Assembly: GCF_023544665.1 (NCBI RefSeq)
Contig: NZ_JAMJFL010000002.1
Coordinates: 248,001 to 312,000 of the forward strand
Source: Streptomyces sp. YS415
GTDB taxonomy: Bacteria > Actinomycetota > Actinomycetes > Streptomycetales > Streptomycetaceae
DNA length: 64,000 bases
Direction: 5' to 3'
The position numbers and the translations under genes are program-made. Below, in pieces: positions 18,379 to 28,329 of this stretch. The notes under the pieces were generated by a model. It saw only the letters and a program-made list of their open reading frames with translations. It ran no database searches and was not told where the DNA came from. Numbering within the stretch: the first letter of the stretch is position 1; each line of letters starts with the position of its first letter.

Positions 18379-19318
18379 AGGTGGGTGTGCCTGCCCGGCG
18401 CCTTGAGTGTGCCCAGAACCATTTCTGGGCCAGCAATGTCATCGTGCCCGCCAGGACGATGCCCAGGAGGTTCAGCAGGAGCTGTTCCGTCGAGCCCCAG
18501 GTCTGCTTCATGTCGCCGAAGCTCAGGGCCACCGCCGCGTTGGCGGCCGCCGGGACCGTGGTGACCGAGATGGCGACGCCCACCAGGGCGCCCGACTTGG
18601 ACGAGGTCAGCGAGAGGGTGCCGGCCACGCCCGCCAGGACCGCGACGATGAACGAGAACCAGTCGGGGGCGTAGACGAAGCCCGTCTGGGGGCGCTCGGC
18701 GTCCAGTTGCTCCCTGCTGAACAGGTCGATCGCGTCCATGAAGTGGCTGAAGCCGACCGTCACCGCCATGGCCACGGCGAAGCCGACGACCAGCGCGGTC
18801 AGTGACCGCAGGGCCAGCCGCGGGGCGCGCTGCACCAGCGCGGTGCTGATGCCCGCGAGCGGGCCGAACTCCGGGCCGACGGCCATCGCGCCCACGATCA
18901 GGATGGCGTTGTCCAGCACCACACCGCAGGCCGCGATCATGGTGGCGAGCGTGAGGAACGCGAGGTAGGTGACGGAGAGCGTCGACTCCTCGTGGGTCGC
19001 GTCCGTCAGGTGCTCCCACAGGACCGCGTCCGCGCCCTCGCCGGGGGCGTCCTTCTCGGCCTTGTCCGCGCGCTTGGACAGCGAGAGGTCGATGTTCTCG
19101 ACGGCGATCGAGCCGCAGTCCTCGATGTCCAACCGCTGGAGGCCGCTGAGGAGTTCGTCGCCCGCCTCGCGCGCCACATCGCACATGACGACATCGCCGG
19201 CGGGGGTGCGGGCGGCGCCCTTCAGCACCACGAGATGGGTGGTGCCGACGGTCGACTCGATCAGGCCGACCACCGCGTCCGTCTTGTCGGGTGGTGTGAT
19301 CAGGCGCAGATGCAGCAT
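18377..19318 (-). CDS. DUF389 family integral membrane protein
   Basis: A 313-residue protein with an N-terminal soluble alpha/beta domain (MLHLRLITPPDKTDAVVGLI, then VEN), followed from about residue 110 by five or six membrane spans. NAILIVGAMAVGPEFGPLAG, placed early in the membrane part, is the hallmark of the DUF389/TIGR00341 family. No biochemical role is established for the family. It is convergent with glmM, the two stops being separated only by the repeat, and it precedes the end of coaA by 18 bp. Confidence 0.85.
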   Translation of the reverse strand: MLHLRLITPPDKTDAVVGLIESTVGTTHLVVLKGAARTPAGDVVMCDVAREAGDELLSGLQRLDIEDCGSIAVENIDLSLSKRADKAEKDAPGEGADAVLWEHLTDATHEESTLSVTYLAFLTLATMIAACGVVLDNAILIVGAMAVGPEFGPLAGISTALVQRAPRLALRSLTALVVGFAVAMAVTVGFSHFMDAIDLFSREQLDAERPQTGFVYAPDWFSFIVAVLAGVAGTLSLTSSKSGALVGVAISVTTVPAAANAAVALSFGDMKQTWGSTEQLLLNLLGIVLAGTMTLLAQKWFWAHSRRRAGTPT

Positions 19319-19336
19319 GGGCGCCTTTCTATCAGC

Positions 19337-20326
19337 TCACAACTTCCGCAGGCTCAGCCGCTGCACTTTGTGGTCGGGGCCCTTGCGCACGACGAGGGCG
19401 GCCCGGCCGCGGGTGGGGGCCACGTTCTCCACCAGGTTGGGCTTGTTGATGGTCCGCCAGGTCGTCCGGGCGTAGTCCAGTGCCTCCTCCTCGGAGACCT
19501 GGGTGTACCTGCGGAAGTACGAGGACGGGTTCTGGAAGGCGGTGGCGCGCAGCTTCTTGAAGCGGTTGAGGTACCAGCGCTCGATGTCCTCGGTGCGGGC
19601 GTCGACGTACACGCTGAAGTCGAAGTAGTCGGCGAGGCCGACGCGGGTGCGGCCGTCCTTGCCGGGCAGGGCGGGCTGCAGGACGTTCAGGCCCTCGACG
19701 ATCAGGATGTCCGGGCGGCGGACGGTGAGCCTCTGGTCCGGGACGATGTCGTAGATGAGGTGGGAGTAGACGGGGGCGGTGACCTCCTCCTTGCCCGCCT
19801 TGATGTCGGCGACGAAGCGGGTGAGGGCGCGGCGGTCGTACGACTCCGGGAAACCCTTCCTCGACATCAGGCCCCGGGCCTCCAGTTCCTTCGTCGGCAG
19901 CAGGAAGCCGTCCGTGGTGACCAGCTCCACGCGCGGGTGCTCGGGCCAGCGGGAGAGCAGTGCCTGGAGCAGACGGGCGACCGTGGACTTCCCGACCGCG
20001 ACCGAACCGGCGACCCCTATGACGAAGGGCGTGCCGGACTGGGAGCCCTGTTCGCCGAGGAAGGTGTTGAGCGCGCTTCTGAGGCCGTCCGTGGCGCCGA
20101 CGTAGAGATTGAGCAGACGGGAGAGCGGGAGGTAGATGTCCCGCACCTCGTCGAGGTCGATGACGTCGCCGAGACCGCGCAGCTTCTCGACCTCCTCGGC
20201 GCTGAGCGGCAGCGGCGTCTTGTCGCGCAGCGCGCTCCACTCGGCTCGGGTGAGGTCGACGTAGGGAGACGCCTCCGGCCTGGGCCGGTGGGCGCTCCGG
20301 GGCATCGGGGAGACCGGAGAGATCAC
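19337..20326 (-). CDS. coaA: Type I pantothenate kinase
   Basis: CoaA phosphorylates pantothenate with ATP, the first and regulated step of coenzyme A synthesis. The 329-residue product has the Walker A loop [27 protein letters not shown], and FIDPxY-like features of the family such as [23 protein letters not shown]. The GTG at 20326 starts the frame; an ATG seven codons in (20305) is an alternative. No good ribosome-binding site precedes either, so a leaderless message is plausible. The same strand continues into DUF389 after 18 bp. Confidence 0.95.
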   Translation of the reverse strand: MISPVSPMPRSAHRPRPEASPYVDLTRAEWSALRDKTPLPLSAEEVEKLRGLGDVIDLDEVRDIYLPLSRLLNLYVGATDGLRSALNTFLGEQGSQSGTPFVIGVAGSVAVGKSTVARLLQALLSRWPEHPRVELVTTDGFLLPTKELEARGLMSRKGFPESYDRRALTRFVADIKAGKEEVTAPVYSHLIYDIVPDQRLTVRRPDILIVEGLNVLQPALPGKDGRTRVGLADYFDFSVYVDARTEDIERWYLNRFKKLRATAFQNPSSYFRRYTQVSEEEALDYARTTWRTINKPNLVENVAPTRGRAALVVRKGPDHKVQRLSLRKL

Positions 20327-20488
20327 AGTCCATTGTTACGGGCGTACGAACGGACGGCGGGGTGGGATCCGTCACGCGCCGGGGATTTCCGGGCGAATCG
20401 GACAGAACGGGGAATGTCAGTGGCGTGCGTCACAGTTGTGGAAGAGGTGGACCCGGGCCGGGGTCCACCGATCCCCGAGGGGTGACCC

Positions 20489-21493
20489 ATGACGTATGCG
20501 ATTGAGGCGGAAGGGCTGGTCAAGCGGTTCAGGGAGACCGAGGCGCTGGCCGGGGTCGATCTGGCGGCCCGGCAGGGCTCGGTGCTCGGGCTGCTGGGGC
20601 CCAACGGCGCGGGGAAGACGACGGCCGTGCGGATCTTCGCGACGCTGCTCCGGCCGGACGGCGGCCGGGCCCGGGTGGCCGGGCACGACGTGGTGCGGGA
20701 AGCGGGGGCCGTACGCGCGCTGGTCGGCCTGACCGGGCAGTACGCGGCCGTGGACGAGAACCTGACCGGCACGGAGAACCTGCTGCTCATCGGCCGTCTG
20801 CTGGGCCTGCCGCGGCGCGAGGCGAAGGCGCGGGCGCGGGAACTGCTGGACCGCTTCCAGCTGACGGACGCGGCCGGGCGGGCGGTGAAGACGTACTCCG
20901 GAGGCATGCGACGGCGTCTCGACCTCGCCGCGAGCCTGGTGGGCCGGCCCAGCATCCTCTTCCTCGACGAGCCCACCACCGGTCTCGACCCGCACAGCCG
21001 GGGCGAGCTGTGGGACCTGCTGCGGGGCCTGGTCGCGGACGGCGCGACGGCCCTGCTGACCACGCAGTATCTGAACGAGGCCGATGTGCTCGCCGACGAC
21101 ATCGTGGTGATCGACAAGGGCCGGGTGATCGCCGAGGGCACCCCGGACCAGCTGAAGTCCCAGGTCGGCGGCCAGGTGCTGCAGGTGCGGCCCCTGGTCG
21201 CGCGGGAGCTGGGGCGGGTGCACGCGCTGGTGGCGCAGGCGGCCGGCGCCCGGGCCCAGATCGAGGGCGGGACGGTCACGGCCCCGGTGAAGGACCCCGA
21301 GCTGATGCCGGCCGTGGTCCGCACGCTCGACCGGGAGGGCATAGCGGTGGGCGAGCTGGCGCTGCGCCGCTCCTCGCTGGACGAGGTGTTCCTGGCGCTG
21401 ACCGGCCACCGCGCCGAGCCGGAGGGCGCACCGGAGGAGGACGGCGGCGCGTCCGTCCGCGAAGGCGCCGAGCTGGAGAAGGCGGTGAACTGA
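20489..21493 (+). CDS. ABC transporter ATP-binding protein, DrrA-type
   Basis: This is the cytoplasmic ATPase of an ABC-2 exporter, in the daunorubicin-resistance (DrrA) style. The 334-residue protein contains GLLGPNGAGKTTAVRIFATLL (Walker A), the signature TYSGGMRRRLDLAASL, and SILFLDEPTTGLDPHSR (Walker B). The C-terminal DUF4162-like region ends with SSLDEVFLALTGHRAE. GAGGGGTG precedes the ATG. It is followed 2 bp later by its permease. The substrate is unknown; drug or lipid export is typical of the family. Confidence 0.93.
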   Translation: MTYAIEAEGLVKRFRETEALAGVDLAARQGSVLGLLGPNGAGKTTAVRIFATLLRPDGGRARVAGHDVVREAGAVRALVGLTGQYAAVDENLTGTENLLLIGRLLGLPRREAKARARELLDRFQLTDAAGRAVKTYSGGMRRRLDLAASLVGRPSILFLDEPTTGLDPHSRGELWDLLRGLVADGATALLTTQYLNEADVLADDIVVIDKGRVIAEGTPDQLKSQVGGQVLQVRPLVARELGRVHALVAQAAGARAQIEGGTVTAPVKDPELMPAVVRTLDREGIAVGELALRRSSLDEVFLALTGHRAEPEGAPEEDGGASVREGAELEKAVN

Positions 21494-21495
21494 TC

Positions 21496-22305
21496 ATGGC
21501 CGCCACCACCGTCACCGCGCCCCTCACCGCCTCGGGCCGGGTGCGGCCGCTCGCCGGTCTGCGGCAGACCTTCACCATGGCCTGGCGGAGCCTGGTCGCG
21601 GTCAAGCACAACCCGCTCGAACTGGTCGACTACAGCATCACGCCGATCATGTTCGTGTTCCTGTTCACCTACGTCCTGGGCGGACAGATGGCCGGGTCGC
21701 CCGAGGCGTATCTGAAGTACGCGCTGCCCGGGATCATCGTGCAGAACACCCTGTTCATGACGATGTACACGGCGATGGCGCTCAACACCGACCTCACCAA
21801 GGGCGTCTTCGACCGGCTGCGCAGCCTGCCGATAGCCCGCTCGGCGCCGCTGATCGGGCGGATCACCGCCGACCTCGCCAAGCACCTGTGGGCGCTGCTG
21901 CTGATGATCGGGCTCGGGCTGCTGCTCGGCTTCCGGGTGACGGGCGGGTTCGACGGATTCCTGCTCGGCACCCTGCTGGTGATCGTGTTCGCGGCGGCGG
22001 TGTCGTGGTGCGCGGTGCTGATCGGGATGCTGGCGGGGGACGCGGAGAAGGTGCAGGCGTTCGCGTTCACGCTCATCTTTCCCATCACCTTCACCAGCAG
22101 TGCGTTCGTCCAGGTGGACACGATGCCGGGCTGGCTCCAGGCGTGGAGCGACGTGAACCCGGTGACCCATCTCTCCGACGCCTTCCGGGGGTTGCTGCTC
22201 GGCGGGCCGGTGGCGGAGCCGGTGCTGTGGTCGCTGCTGTGGGCGGCCGGGATAGCGCTCGTGTTCTATCCGCTGGCGATGAGGGCGTACCGGGCGAAGG
22301 CCTGA
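21496..22305 (+). CDS. ABC-2 type transporter permease, DrrB-type
   Basis: This is the 269-residue membrane partner of the preceding ATPase, with six predicted spans. Features include VKHNPLELVDYSITPIMFVFLFTYVLGG near the N-terminus, the cytoplasmic GVFDRLRSLPIARSAPL coupling segment, and FPITFTSSAFVQVDTMPGWLQ, all typical of DrrB/ABC-2 permeases. It is separated from the ATPase gene by 2 bp, so the two are surely one operon. Confidence 0.92.
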   Translation: MAATTVTAPLTASGRVRPLAGLRQTFTMAWRSLVAVKHNPLELVDYSITPIMFVFLFTYVLGGQMAGSPEAYLKYALPGIIVQNTLFMTMYTAMALNTDLTKGVFDRLRSLPIARSAPLIGRITADLAKHLWALLLMIGLGLLLGFRVTGGFDGFLLGTLLVIVFAAAVSWCAVLIGMLAGDAEKVQAFAFTLIFPITFTSSAFVQVDTMPGWLQAWSDVNPVTHLSDAFRGLLLGGPVAEPVLWSLLWAAGIALVFYPLAMRAYRAKA

Positions 22306-22384
22306 GGGGACAGGGCGCGAAAATTTCCGAAATCGGGCACGTAGTGACCGCTTCGGCGATCGTTTCGATCGTAGGCTGCCGTTC

Positions 22385-24232
22385 ATGTGCGGAATCGTGG
22401 GATACGTGGGGTCGCAGTCGGCGCTCGATGTCGTGATGGCCGGGCTGAAGCGACTGGAGTACCGGGGCTACGACTCGGCGGGCGTGGCCGTGCTCGCGGA
22501 CGGCGGCCTGGCCGCCGCGAAGCGGGCCGGCAAGCTCGTCAACCTGGAGAAGGAGCTGGTCGACCGCCCGCTGCCGAGCGGTTCCACCGGCATCGGGCAC
22601 ACCCGCTGGGCGACCCACGGCGGACCCACGGACGCGAACGCGCATCCGCACCTGGACAACGCCGGCCGCGTCGCCGTCGTCCACAACGGCATCATCGAGA
22701 ACTTCGCCGCGCTGCGCGCCGAACTGGGAGAGCGGGGCCACGATCTGGCCTCCGAGACGGACACCGAGGTGGTGGCGCATCTGCTCGCGGAGGAGTTCTC
22801 CTCCTGCGCCGACCTCGCGGAGGCGATGCGGCTGGTGTGCCGGCGGCTGGAGGGGGCGTTCACGCTGGTCGCGGTGCACGCGGACGAGCCGGACGTGGTC
22901 ATCGGTGCCCGCCGGAACTCGCCGCTGGTGGTGGGCGTGGGGGAGGGCGAGGCGTTCCTCGCCTCCGACGTGGCCGCCTTCATCGCCCACACCCGCTCCG
23001 CGATCGAACTGGGCCAGGACCAGGTCGTGGAGCTGCGCCGGGACGGCGTCACGGTGACCGGCTTCGACGGCAGCCCGGCCGAGGTCCGCTCCTACCACGT
23101 CGACTGGGACGCCTCGGCCGCCGAGAAGGGCGGCTACGACTACTTCATGCTCAAGGAGATCGCCGAGCAGCCCAAGGCCGTCGCCGACACCCTGCTCGGC
23201 CGCATCGACGGCTCCGGCTCGCTGACGCTGGACGAGCTGCGGATCCCGGCGGGCGAACTGCGGGAGATCGACAAGGTCGTCGTCGTGGCCTGCGGTACGG
23301 CCTTCCACGCGGGGCTGATCGCCAAGTACGCCATCGAGCACTGGACGCGGATCCCCTGCGAGGTGGAGCTGGCCAGCGAGTTCCGCTACCGGGACCCGAT
23401 CCTGGACGCGCGGTCCCTGGTCATCGCGATCTCCCAGTCAGGCGAGACCATGGACACGCTGATGGCGCTGCGGCACGCCCGTGAGCAGGGCTCCCGGGTG
23501 CTGGCGATCTGCAACACCAACGGCTCGACGATCTCGCGCGAGTCGGACGCGGTGCTGTACACGCACGCGGGGCCGGAGGTGGCGGTCGCCTCGACGAAGG
23601 CCTTCCTGACCCAGCTGGTCGCCTGCTATCTGGTGGCCCTCTACCTGGGCCAGGTGCGCGGCACCAAGTGGGGCGACGAGATCCGGGCGGTGGTGCGGGA
23701 CCTGGCGGAGATCTCCGGCGCGGTGGAACGCGTCCTGGAGACGATGGAACCGGTGCGCGCGCTGGCCCGCTCGCTGGCCGCCAAGGACACGGTCCTGTTC
23801 CTGGGCCGGCACGTGGGCTACCCGGTGGCGCTGGAGGGCGCCCTGAAGCTGAAAGAGCTCGCCTACATGCACGCGGAGGGCTTCGCGGCGGGGGAGCTCA
23901 AGCACGGGCCGATCGCGCTGATCGAGGAGGACCTGCCGGTCGTGGTGGTCGTCCCGTCACCGCGGGGGCGGTCGGTCCTGCACGACAAGATCGTCTCCAA
24001 CATCCAGGAGATCAGGGCCCGGGGTGCGCGGACGATCGTGATCGCGGAGGAGGGCGACGAGGCGGTGGTCCCGTACGCCGACCATCTGATCCGGATCCCG
24101 GTGACGCCGACGCTGCTGCAGCCGCTGGTGGCGACGGTGCCGTTGCAGGTGTTCGCGTGCGAGCTGGCGACGGCCCGGGGCAACGAGGTGGACCAGCCCC
24201 GGAACCTGGCCAAGTCGGTGACGGTCGAGTAG
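22385..24232 (+). CDS. glmS: Glutamine-fructose-6-phosphate aminotransferase (isomerizing)
   Basis: GlmS makes glucosamine-6-phosphate from fructose-6-phosphate and glutamine, committing carbon to amino sugars. The 615-residue protein starts with the catalytic Cys2 (MCGIVGYVGS). The glutaminase domain runs to about 230, and two SIS isomerase domains follow (VACGTAFHAGLIAKY, then SQSGETMDTLMAL), ending in the conserved NLAKSVTVE. The 79-bp upstream gap is too short for a glmS ribozyme. TAGGCT 7 bp before the ATG looks like a -10 box for a nearly leaderless message. Confidence 0.97.
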   Translation: MCGIVGYVGSQSALDVVMAGLKRLEYRGYDSAGVAVLADGGLAAAKRAGKLVNLEKELVDRPLPSGSTGIGHTRWATHGGPTDANAHPHLDNAGRVAVVHNGIIENFAALRAELGERGHDLASETDTEVVAHLLAEEFSSCADLAEAMRLVCRRLEGAFTLVAVHADEPDVVIGARRNSPLVVGVGEGEAFLASDVAAFIAHTRSAIELGQDQVVELRRDGVTVTGFDGSPAEVRSYHVDWDASAAEKGGYDYFMLKEIAEQPKAVADTLLGRIDGSGSLTLDELRIPAGELREIDKVVVVACGTAFHAGLIAKYAIEHWTRIPCEVELASEFRYRDPILDARSLVIAISQSGETMDTLMALRHAREQGSRVLAICNTNGSTISRESDAVLYTHAGPEVAVASTKAFLTQLVACYLVALYLGQVRGTKWGDEIRAVVRDLAEISGAVERVLETMEPVRALARSLAAKDTVLFLGRHVGYPVALEGALKLKELAYMHAEGFAAGELKHGPIALIEEDLPVVVVVPSPRGRSVLHDKIVSNIQEIRARGARTIVIAEEGDEAVVPYADHLIRIPVTPTLLQPLVATVPLQVFACELATARGNEVDQPRNLAKSVTVE

Positions 24233-24269
24233 CTCCCCGCCGGAGGGCCGGGGTCGCCCGACGCGGATG

Positions 24270-25703
24270 TCACCCCCGCACGTCCCGCCACGCCCGGGCG
24301 ATCCCCTCCGCCACGTCCTGCGCGCCGACCGGCGCCCCGTCCGCCGCGTACCGTCCCGCCAGGCCGTGCAGGTACGCGGCCACGCTCCCCGCGTCCCGCG
24401 CCGAGAGCCCCGCGGCCAGCAGGGATCCGGACAGCCCCGACAGCACGTCACCGCTGCCCGCCGTGGCCAGCCAGGACGTGCCGGTCGCGTTCACCCGGAC
24501 CGGCGTCCCCGGCTCCGGGTCCGCCACCAGCGTCGTCGACCCCTTCAGCAGCACCGTCGCCCGGTACCGGGCCGCCAACTCCCGTACCGCCGACAGCCGG
24601 GACTCCTCGACCTCCTCCCGCGAGACGCCCAGGAGTGCCGCCGCCTCCCCGGCGTGCGGGGTCATCAGGGTCGGTGCCGTGCGCTCCCGTACCGCCTGAC
24701 GGTCCGCCAGGCGCAGCCCGTCGGCGTCGATCAGGAGCGGTACGTCCGCCTCCAGCACCTCCGCCACCGTCGCCGCGTCGTCCCCGGCGCCCGGGCCCAC
24801 CACCCAGGCCTGGACCCGGCCGGCCTTCCGCGGCCCCGTGTCCGAGACGAGGGTCTCCGGGAAGCGGGCGAGCACCGCGTCCCCGGCCGGGCCGACGTAC
24901 CGCACGGCTCCCGCACCGCCGCGCAGCGCGCCCGCCACCGCCAGCACCGCCGCCCCCGGGTACCGCGCGGACCCGGCCGCGATGCCGACCACACCGCGCC
25001 GGTACTTGTCGCTCTCCGCCCCCGGCACCGGCAGCAGCCGCGCCACGTCCGCGTGCTGCAACGCCTCCAGTTCGGCCTCCTCCGGCAACTCCAGGCCGAG
25101 GCCGACCAGCCGGACCGCACCGGCGTACTCCCGCGCCGGATCGATCAGCAGGCCCGGCTTGTGGGTGCCGAAGGTGACGGTGAGGTCGGCGCGGACCGCC
25201 GGGCCCCGCACCTGGCCGGTGTCCGCGTCGACCCCGCTCGGCAGGTCCACGGCGACCACGGCGGCCCGGGACCGCGCGGCGGCCTCGGCCAGCGGTGCCG
25301 CGTCCGGGCGCAGCCCGCCCTTGCCGCCGATCCCGACGATGCCGTCCAGCACCAGGTCCGCCCGGTCGATCAGCGCCGCCGCACCGGCGGTCCCGGTCAC
25401 GCCGCCGCCCGCCCTGCGCAGGGCCGCGAGCCCGCCCGCGTGGGCCCGCTCCGGCGCCAGCAGGACCGCCGTCACCCCGGCTCCGCGCCGGGCCAGGCGG
25501 GCGCCGGCCAAGAGCGCGTCGCCGCCGTTGTCGCCGCTGCCGACCAGCAGCACGACGCGGCTGCCGTAGACCCGGCCGAGGAGGTCCGCGCAGGCCGCGG
25601 CGAGGCCCGCCGCCGCCCGCTGCATCAGCGCCCCCTCCGGCAGCCGCGCCATGAGGTCCCGTTCCGCCGCCCTGACCGTCTCCACCCTGTACGCAGTACG
25701 CAT
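24270..25703 (-). CDS. nnr: Bifunctional NAD(P)H-hydrate epimerase / ADP-dependent NAD(P)H-hydrate dehydratase
   Basis: This enzyme repairs hydrated NADH and NADPH. The N-terminal YjeF_N domain (about 1-215) epimerises R- and S-hydrates, with VLLVGSGDNGGDALLAGARL as the characteristic loop. The C-terminal ribokinase-like domain (about 230-470) is the ADP-dependent dehydratase, with LMTPHAGEAAALLG, VLLKGSTTLVADP and ATAGSGDVLSGLSGSLLA. The start chosen is MRTAYRVETVRAAE at 25703, 477 residues. It is divergent-end to glmS and sits 22 bp after acpS on the same strand. Confidence 0.93.
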   Translation of the reverse strand: MRTAYRVETVRAAERDLMARLPEGALMQRAAAGLAAACADLLGRVYGSRVVLLVGSGDNGGDALLAGARLARRGAGVTAVLLAPERAHAGGLAALRRAGGGVTGTAGAAALIDRADLVLDGIVGIGGKGGLRPDAAPLAEAAARSRAAVVAVDLPSGVDADTGQVRGPAVRADLTVTFGTHKPGLLIDPAREYAGAVRLVGLGLELPEEAELEALQHADVARLLPVPGAESDKYRRGVVGIAAGSARYPGAAVLAVAGALRGGAGAVRYVGPAGDAVLARFPETLVSDTGPRKAGRVQAWVVGPGAGDDAATVAEVLEADVPLLIDADGLRLADRQAVRERTAPTLMTPHAGEAAALLGVSREEVEESRLSAVRELAARYRATVLLKGSTTLVADPEPGTPVRVNATGTSWLATAGSGDVLSGLSGSLLAAGLSARDAGSVAAYLHGLAGRYAADGAPVGAQDVAEGIARAWRDVRG

Positions 25704-25725
25704 ACGGTCGAGTCTCTCGCGGCCC

Positions 25726-26097
25726 TCAGCCTTCCGCGACCACCACCGCGGAGGCCACCCCCGCGTCGTGACTGAGCGACACATGCCAGGACCGCACGCC
25801 GAGTTCCGCCGCCCGGGCCGCCACCGTCCCCGTCACCCGCAGCCGCGGCCGGCCGCTGTCCTCGACGAAGACCTCCGCGTCCGTCCAGAGCAGGCCCGCC
25901 GGGGCGCCCAGCGCCTTGGCGAGCGCCTCCTTCGCCGCGAACCGCGCCGCGAGCGAGGCGACCCCCCGCCGCTCCCCGCTCGGCAGCAGCAACTCGCTGT
26001 CCAGGAACAGCCGTCGGGCCATGCCGGGCGTGCGCTCCAGGGAAGCCGCGAAACGGTCGATCTCCGCCACGTCGATACCGACCCCGATGATGCTCAT
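25726..26097 (-). CDS. acpS: Holo-[acyl-carrier-protein] synthase
   Basis: AcpS transfers 4'-phosphopantetheine from CoA to acyl carrier proteins, linking to the coaA pathway nearby. The 123-residue product starts [16 protein letters not shown], with the Mg-binding Asp, and has [16 protein letters not shown] with the second conserved Glu/Lys, then [20 protein letters not shown]. Length and motifs match the family. It is transcribed with nnr, divergent from the L,D-transpeptidase. Confidence 0.96.
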   Translation of the reverse strand: MSIIGVGIDVAEIDRFAASLERTPGMARRLFLDSELLLPSGERRGVASLAARFAAKEALAKALGAPAGLLWTDAEVFVEDSGRPRLRVTGTVAARAAELGVRSWHVSLSHDAGVASAVVVAEG

Positions 26098-26194
26098 GCC
26101 GAGCACCCTACGACCGGGACCGTGGTGCGTACGTCCGGGTGACCCCGCCGCGCGGCACGCTCCGGGCGGTCCGGGTGCGCGGTTCGCTGATCGC

Positions 26195-27058
26195 ATGATC
26201 AGCTCGCGTATGGCATGGCGGGGTGTGGCGGTGGTGATGGCCGCGGTGTGTGTGCTGCCGGCGGGGAGCGCGGCCGGGGCGCCGGGCCCGGAGGGGGAGT
26301 TGGTGCCCGGGGTGGCGCCCAGGACGTGGGTGACGGACACGCCCGACCAGGTCCTGCCGCCGGTCGTGTACACGCCCAGCGCCCAGGAGGACGCCGTGGA
26401 GCCGCCGGAGGCCGCCGAGGGGGCCTACGACCCGGTCGAGTACGTGCCCCTCGGGGACGCCGTCGCACGGGTCTCGTGCAGCAAGCGGACCGGGCCCTAT
26501 CAGCGGCAGGTCGAACGGTGGCTGAAGCTCAAGGTGGACGGCAAGCAGTCCGCCGCCGACTGCCGGGCCATCCGGGCCTTCCAGGTCAAGCACCGGATCA
26601 AGCCCGCCATCGGCTTCGCCGGGCCCGTCACCTGGGCCACCATGCAGCTCCTCGGCGCGCGCCAGAACCCCAACGCCGCCGGGAAGTGCCCGGTGCGGTC
26701 GTACCGCGTCGCCTGCGTCGATCTCGGCCGCCAGCTGACCTGGGTACAGAAGGGGAAGAAGGTCGTGTACGGGCCGGTCCCCATGCGCAGCGGCCGGGCC
26801 GGGTACCGGACCCGCACCGGATGGCACAAGGTCTACTGGAAGCACAAGAACCACGTGTCCACGCTGTACCACCAGCCCATGCCCTACGCGCAGTTCTTCA
26901 GCGGCGGCCAGGCCTTCCACGCCGTCTACGGGTCGATCTTCACCACCGTCGGCTCCATGGGATGCGTCAACCTGCGCCTCGGCGACGCCCGCAAGCTGTG
27001 GAAGGTGCTGAAGACGGGAGACCGGGTATACGCCTGGGGCCGCCGCCCCGGCACCTAG
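26195..27058 (+). CDS. Secreted L,D-transpeptidase with peptidoglycan-binding domain
   Basis: The product is predicted to form or edit 3-3 crosslinks in peptidoglycan. The 287-residue protein has a signal peptide ([24 protein letters not shown]), a linker, and a PG_binding_1-like helical region (about 95-155, [23 protein letters not shown]). A YkuD domain follows (about 165-285) whose catalytic segment reads [13 protein letters not shown]. The usual SHGC motif has Met for His here, while the nucleophile Cys and the upstream FHAVYG His are kept. It lies 62 bp before alr, consistent with wall synthesis. Confidence 0.85.
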   Translation: MISSRMAWRGVAVVMAAVCVLPAGSAAGAPGPEGELVPGVAPRTWVTDTPDQVLPPVVYTPSAQEDAVEPPEAAEGAYDPVEYVPLGDAVARVSCSKRTGPYQRQVERWLKLKVDGKQSAADCRAIRAFQVKHRIKPAIGFAGPVTWATMQLLGARQNPNAAGKCPVRSYRVACVDLGRQLTWVQKGKKVVYGPVPMRSGRAGYRTRTGWHKVYWKHKNHVSTLYHQPMPYAQFFSGGQAFHAVYGSIFTTVGSMGCVNLRLGDARKLWKVLKTGDRVYAWGRRPGT

Positions 27059-27120
27059 GACCCGGCCCGCCACCGGGGCTCGACCGGCCTGCCGGACCCC
27101 TCTGAGAGACTGGGGGCGCC

Positions 27121-28308
27121 ATGACTGAAACTGCTGCCCTGCGGACCGCGCCCCTGCGGGCCCGCGCCGAGATCGATCTGGCCGCCGTGCGGGCCAATGT
27201 GCGGGCCCTGCGCGCCCTCGCGCCGGACGCGGCCCTGATGGCCGTCGTGAAGTCCGACGCGTACGGCCACGGCGCGCTGCCGTGCGCCCGCGCGGCCGTC
27301 GAGGCGGGAGCGACCTGGCTCGGCACCGCCACGCCCGAGGAGGCGCTCGCGCTGCGGGCGGACGGGCGGCTGCCGGACGACGTCCGGATCATGTGCTGGC
27401 TGTGGACCCCGGGCGGGCCCTGGCGGGAGGCCATCGAGGCCCGCCTCGACGTCTCGGTGAGCGACCCGTGGGCGCTGCGCGAGGTCACCGCGGCGGCCCG
27501 GGCGGCCGGCCGGCCGGGCCGCGTGCAGCTCAAGGCCGACACCGGCCTCGGGCGCGGCGGCTGCCAGCCCGGCGGCGACTGGGCCGAGCTGGTCGGGCAG
27601 GCGCTCGCCGCCGAAGCGGACGGACTGCTGAAGGTGACCGGCCTGTGGTCCCACCTTGCCTGCGCCGACGAACCCGGCCACCCCTCCATCGACGCGCAGC
27701 TCGCCCTCTTCCGCGAGATGACCGGGTACGCCGAGGAGCGGGGCGTGCGCCCCGAGGTGCGGCACATCGCCAACTCACCGGCCACGCTCACCCGCCCCGA
27801 CAGCCACTTCGACCTGGTGCGGCCGGGCATCGCGGTCTACGGCGTCTCGCCCGGCCCCGAGCTGGGCAGCCCCGCCGACTTCGGGCTGCGGCCCGTGATG
27901 ACGCTGTCCGCGTCCGTGGCGCTCGTCAAGCACGTGCCCGGCGGGCACGGCGTCAGTTACGGGCACACCTACACCACCGCCGGTGAGACCACCCTTGGGC
28001 TGATCCCCGTCGGGTATGCGGACGGTGTCCCGCGGCACGCCTCCTCCGCCGGCCCCGTGCTGGTCGGCGGCAAGTGGCGGACGATCGCGGGGCGCGTCGC
28101 GATGGACCAGTTCGTCGTGGACCTGGGGGGCGACGAACCCGAGCCGGGTGCGCGCGCGGTGCTCTTCGGGCCCGGTGACGGCGGTGAACCCACCGCCGAG
28201 GACTGGGCGCAGGCCGCCGGCACCATCGCGTACGAGATCGTCACCCGGATCGGCACCCGTGTTCCCCGGGTCTATGTGAACGAGAGCCAGACTGACGGCC
28301 AGCAGTAG
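27121..28308 (+). CDS. alr: Alanine racemase
   Basis: This PLP enzyme makes D-alanine for peptidoglycan. The 395-residue protein carries the PLP lysine in MAVVKSDAYGHG (K44) and the second catalytic base Tyr in GVSYGHTYTT (about Y280). AMDQFVVDLG and the ending TRIGTRVPRVYV match the family. The start is ATG 27121. It is followed 21 bp later by an alpha/beta hydrolase, then tsaE, the standard Streptomyces order. Confidence 0.97.
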   Translation: MTETAALRTAPLRARAEIDLAAVRANVRALRALAPDAALMAVVKSDAYGHGALPCARAAVEAGATWLGTATPEEALALRADGRLPDDVRIMCWLWTPGGPWREAIEARLDVSVSDPWALREVTAAARAAGRPGRVQLKADTGLGRGGCQPGGDWAELVGQALAAEADGLLKVTGLWSHLACADEPGHPSIDAQLALFREMTGYAEERGVRPEVRHIANSPATLTRPDSHFDLVRPGIAVYGVSPGPELGSPADFGLRPVMTLSASVALVKHVPGGHGVSYGHTYTTAGETTLGLIPVGYADGVPRHASSAGPVLVGGKWRTIAGRVAMDQFVVDLGGDEPEPGARAVLFGPGDGGEPTAEDWAQAAGTIAYEIVTRIGTRVPRVYVNESQTDGQQ

Positions 28309-28329
28309 TCCGGCGAAGAGGAGCGGTAC

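Noticed and set aside
22306..22384. Possible glmS ribozyme in the glmS leader
   Set aside because: Only 79 bp are available, and no pseudoknot-like core was seen. Actinobacterial glmS normally lacks it.
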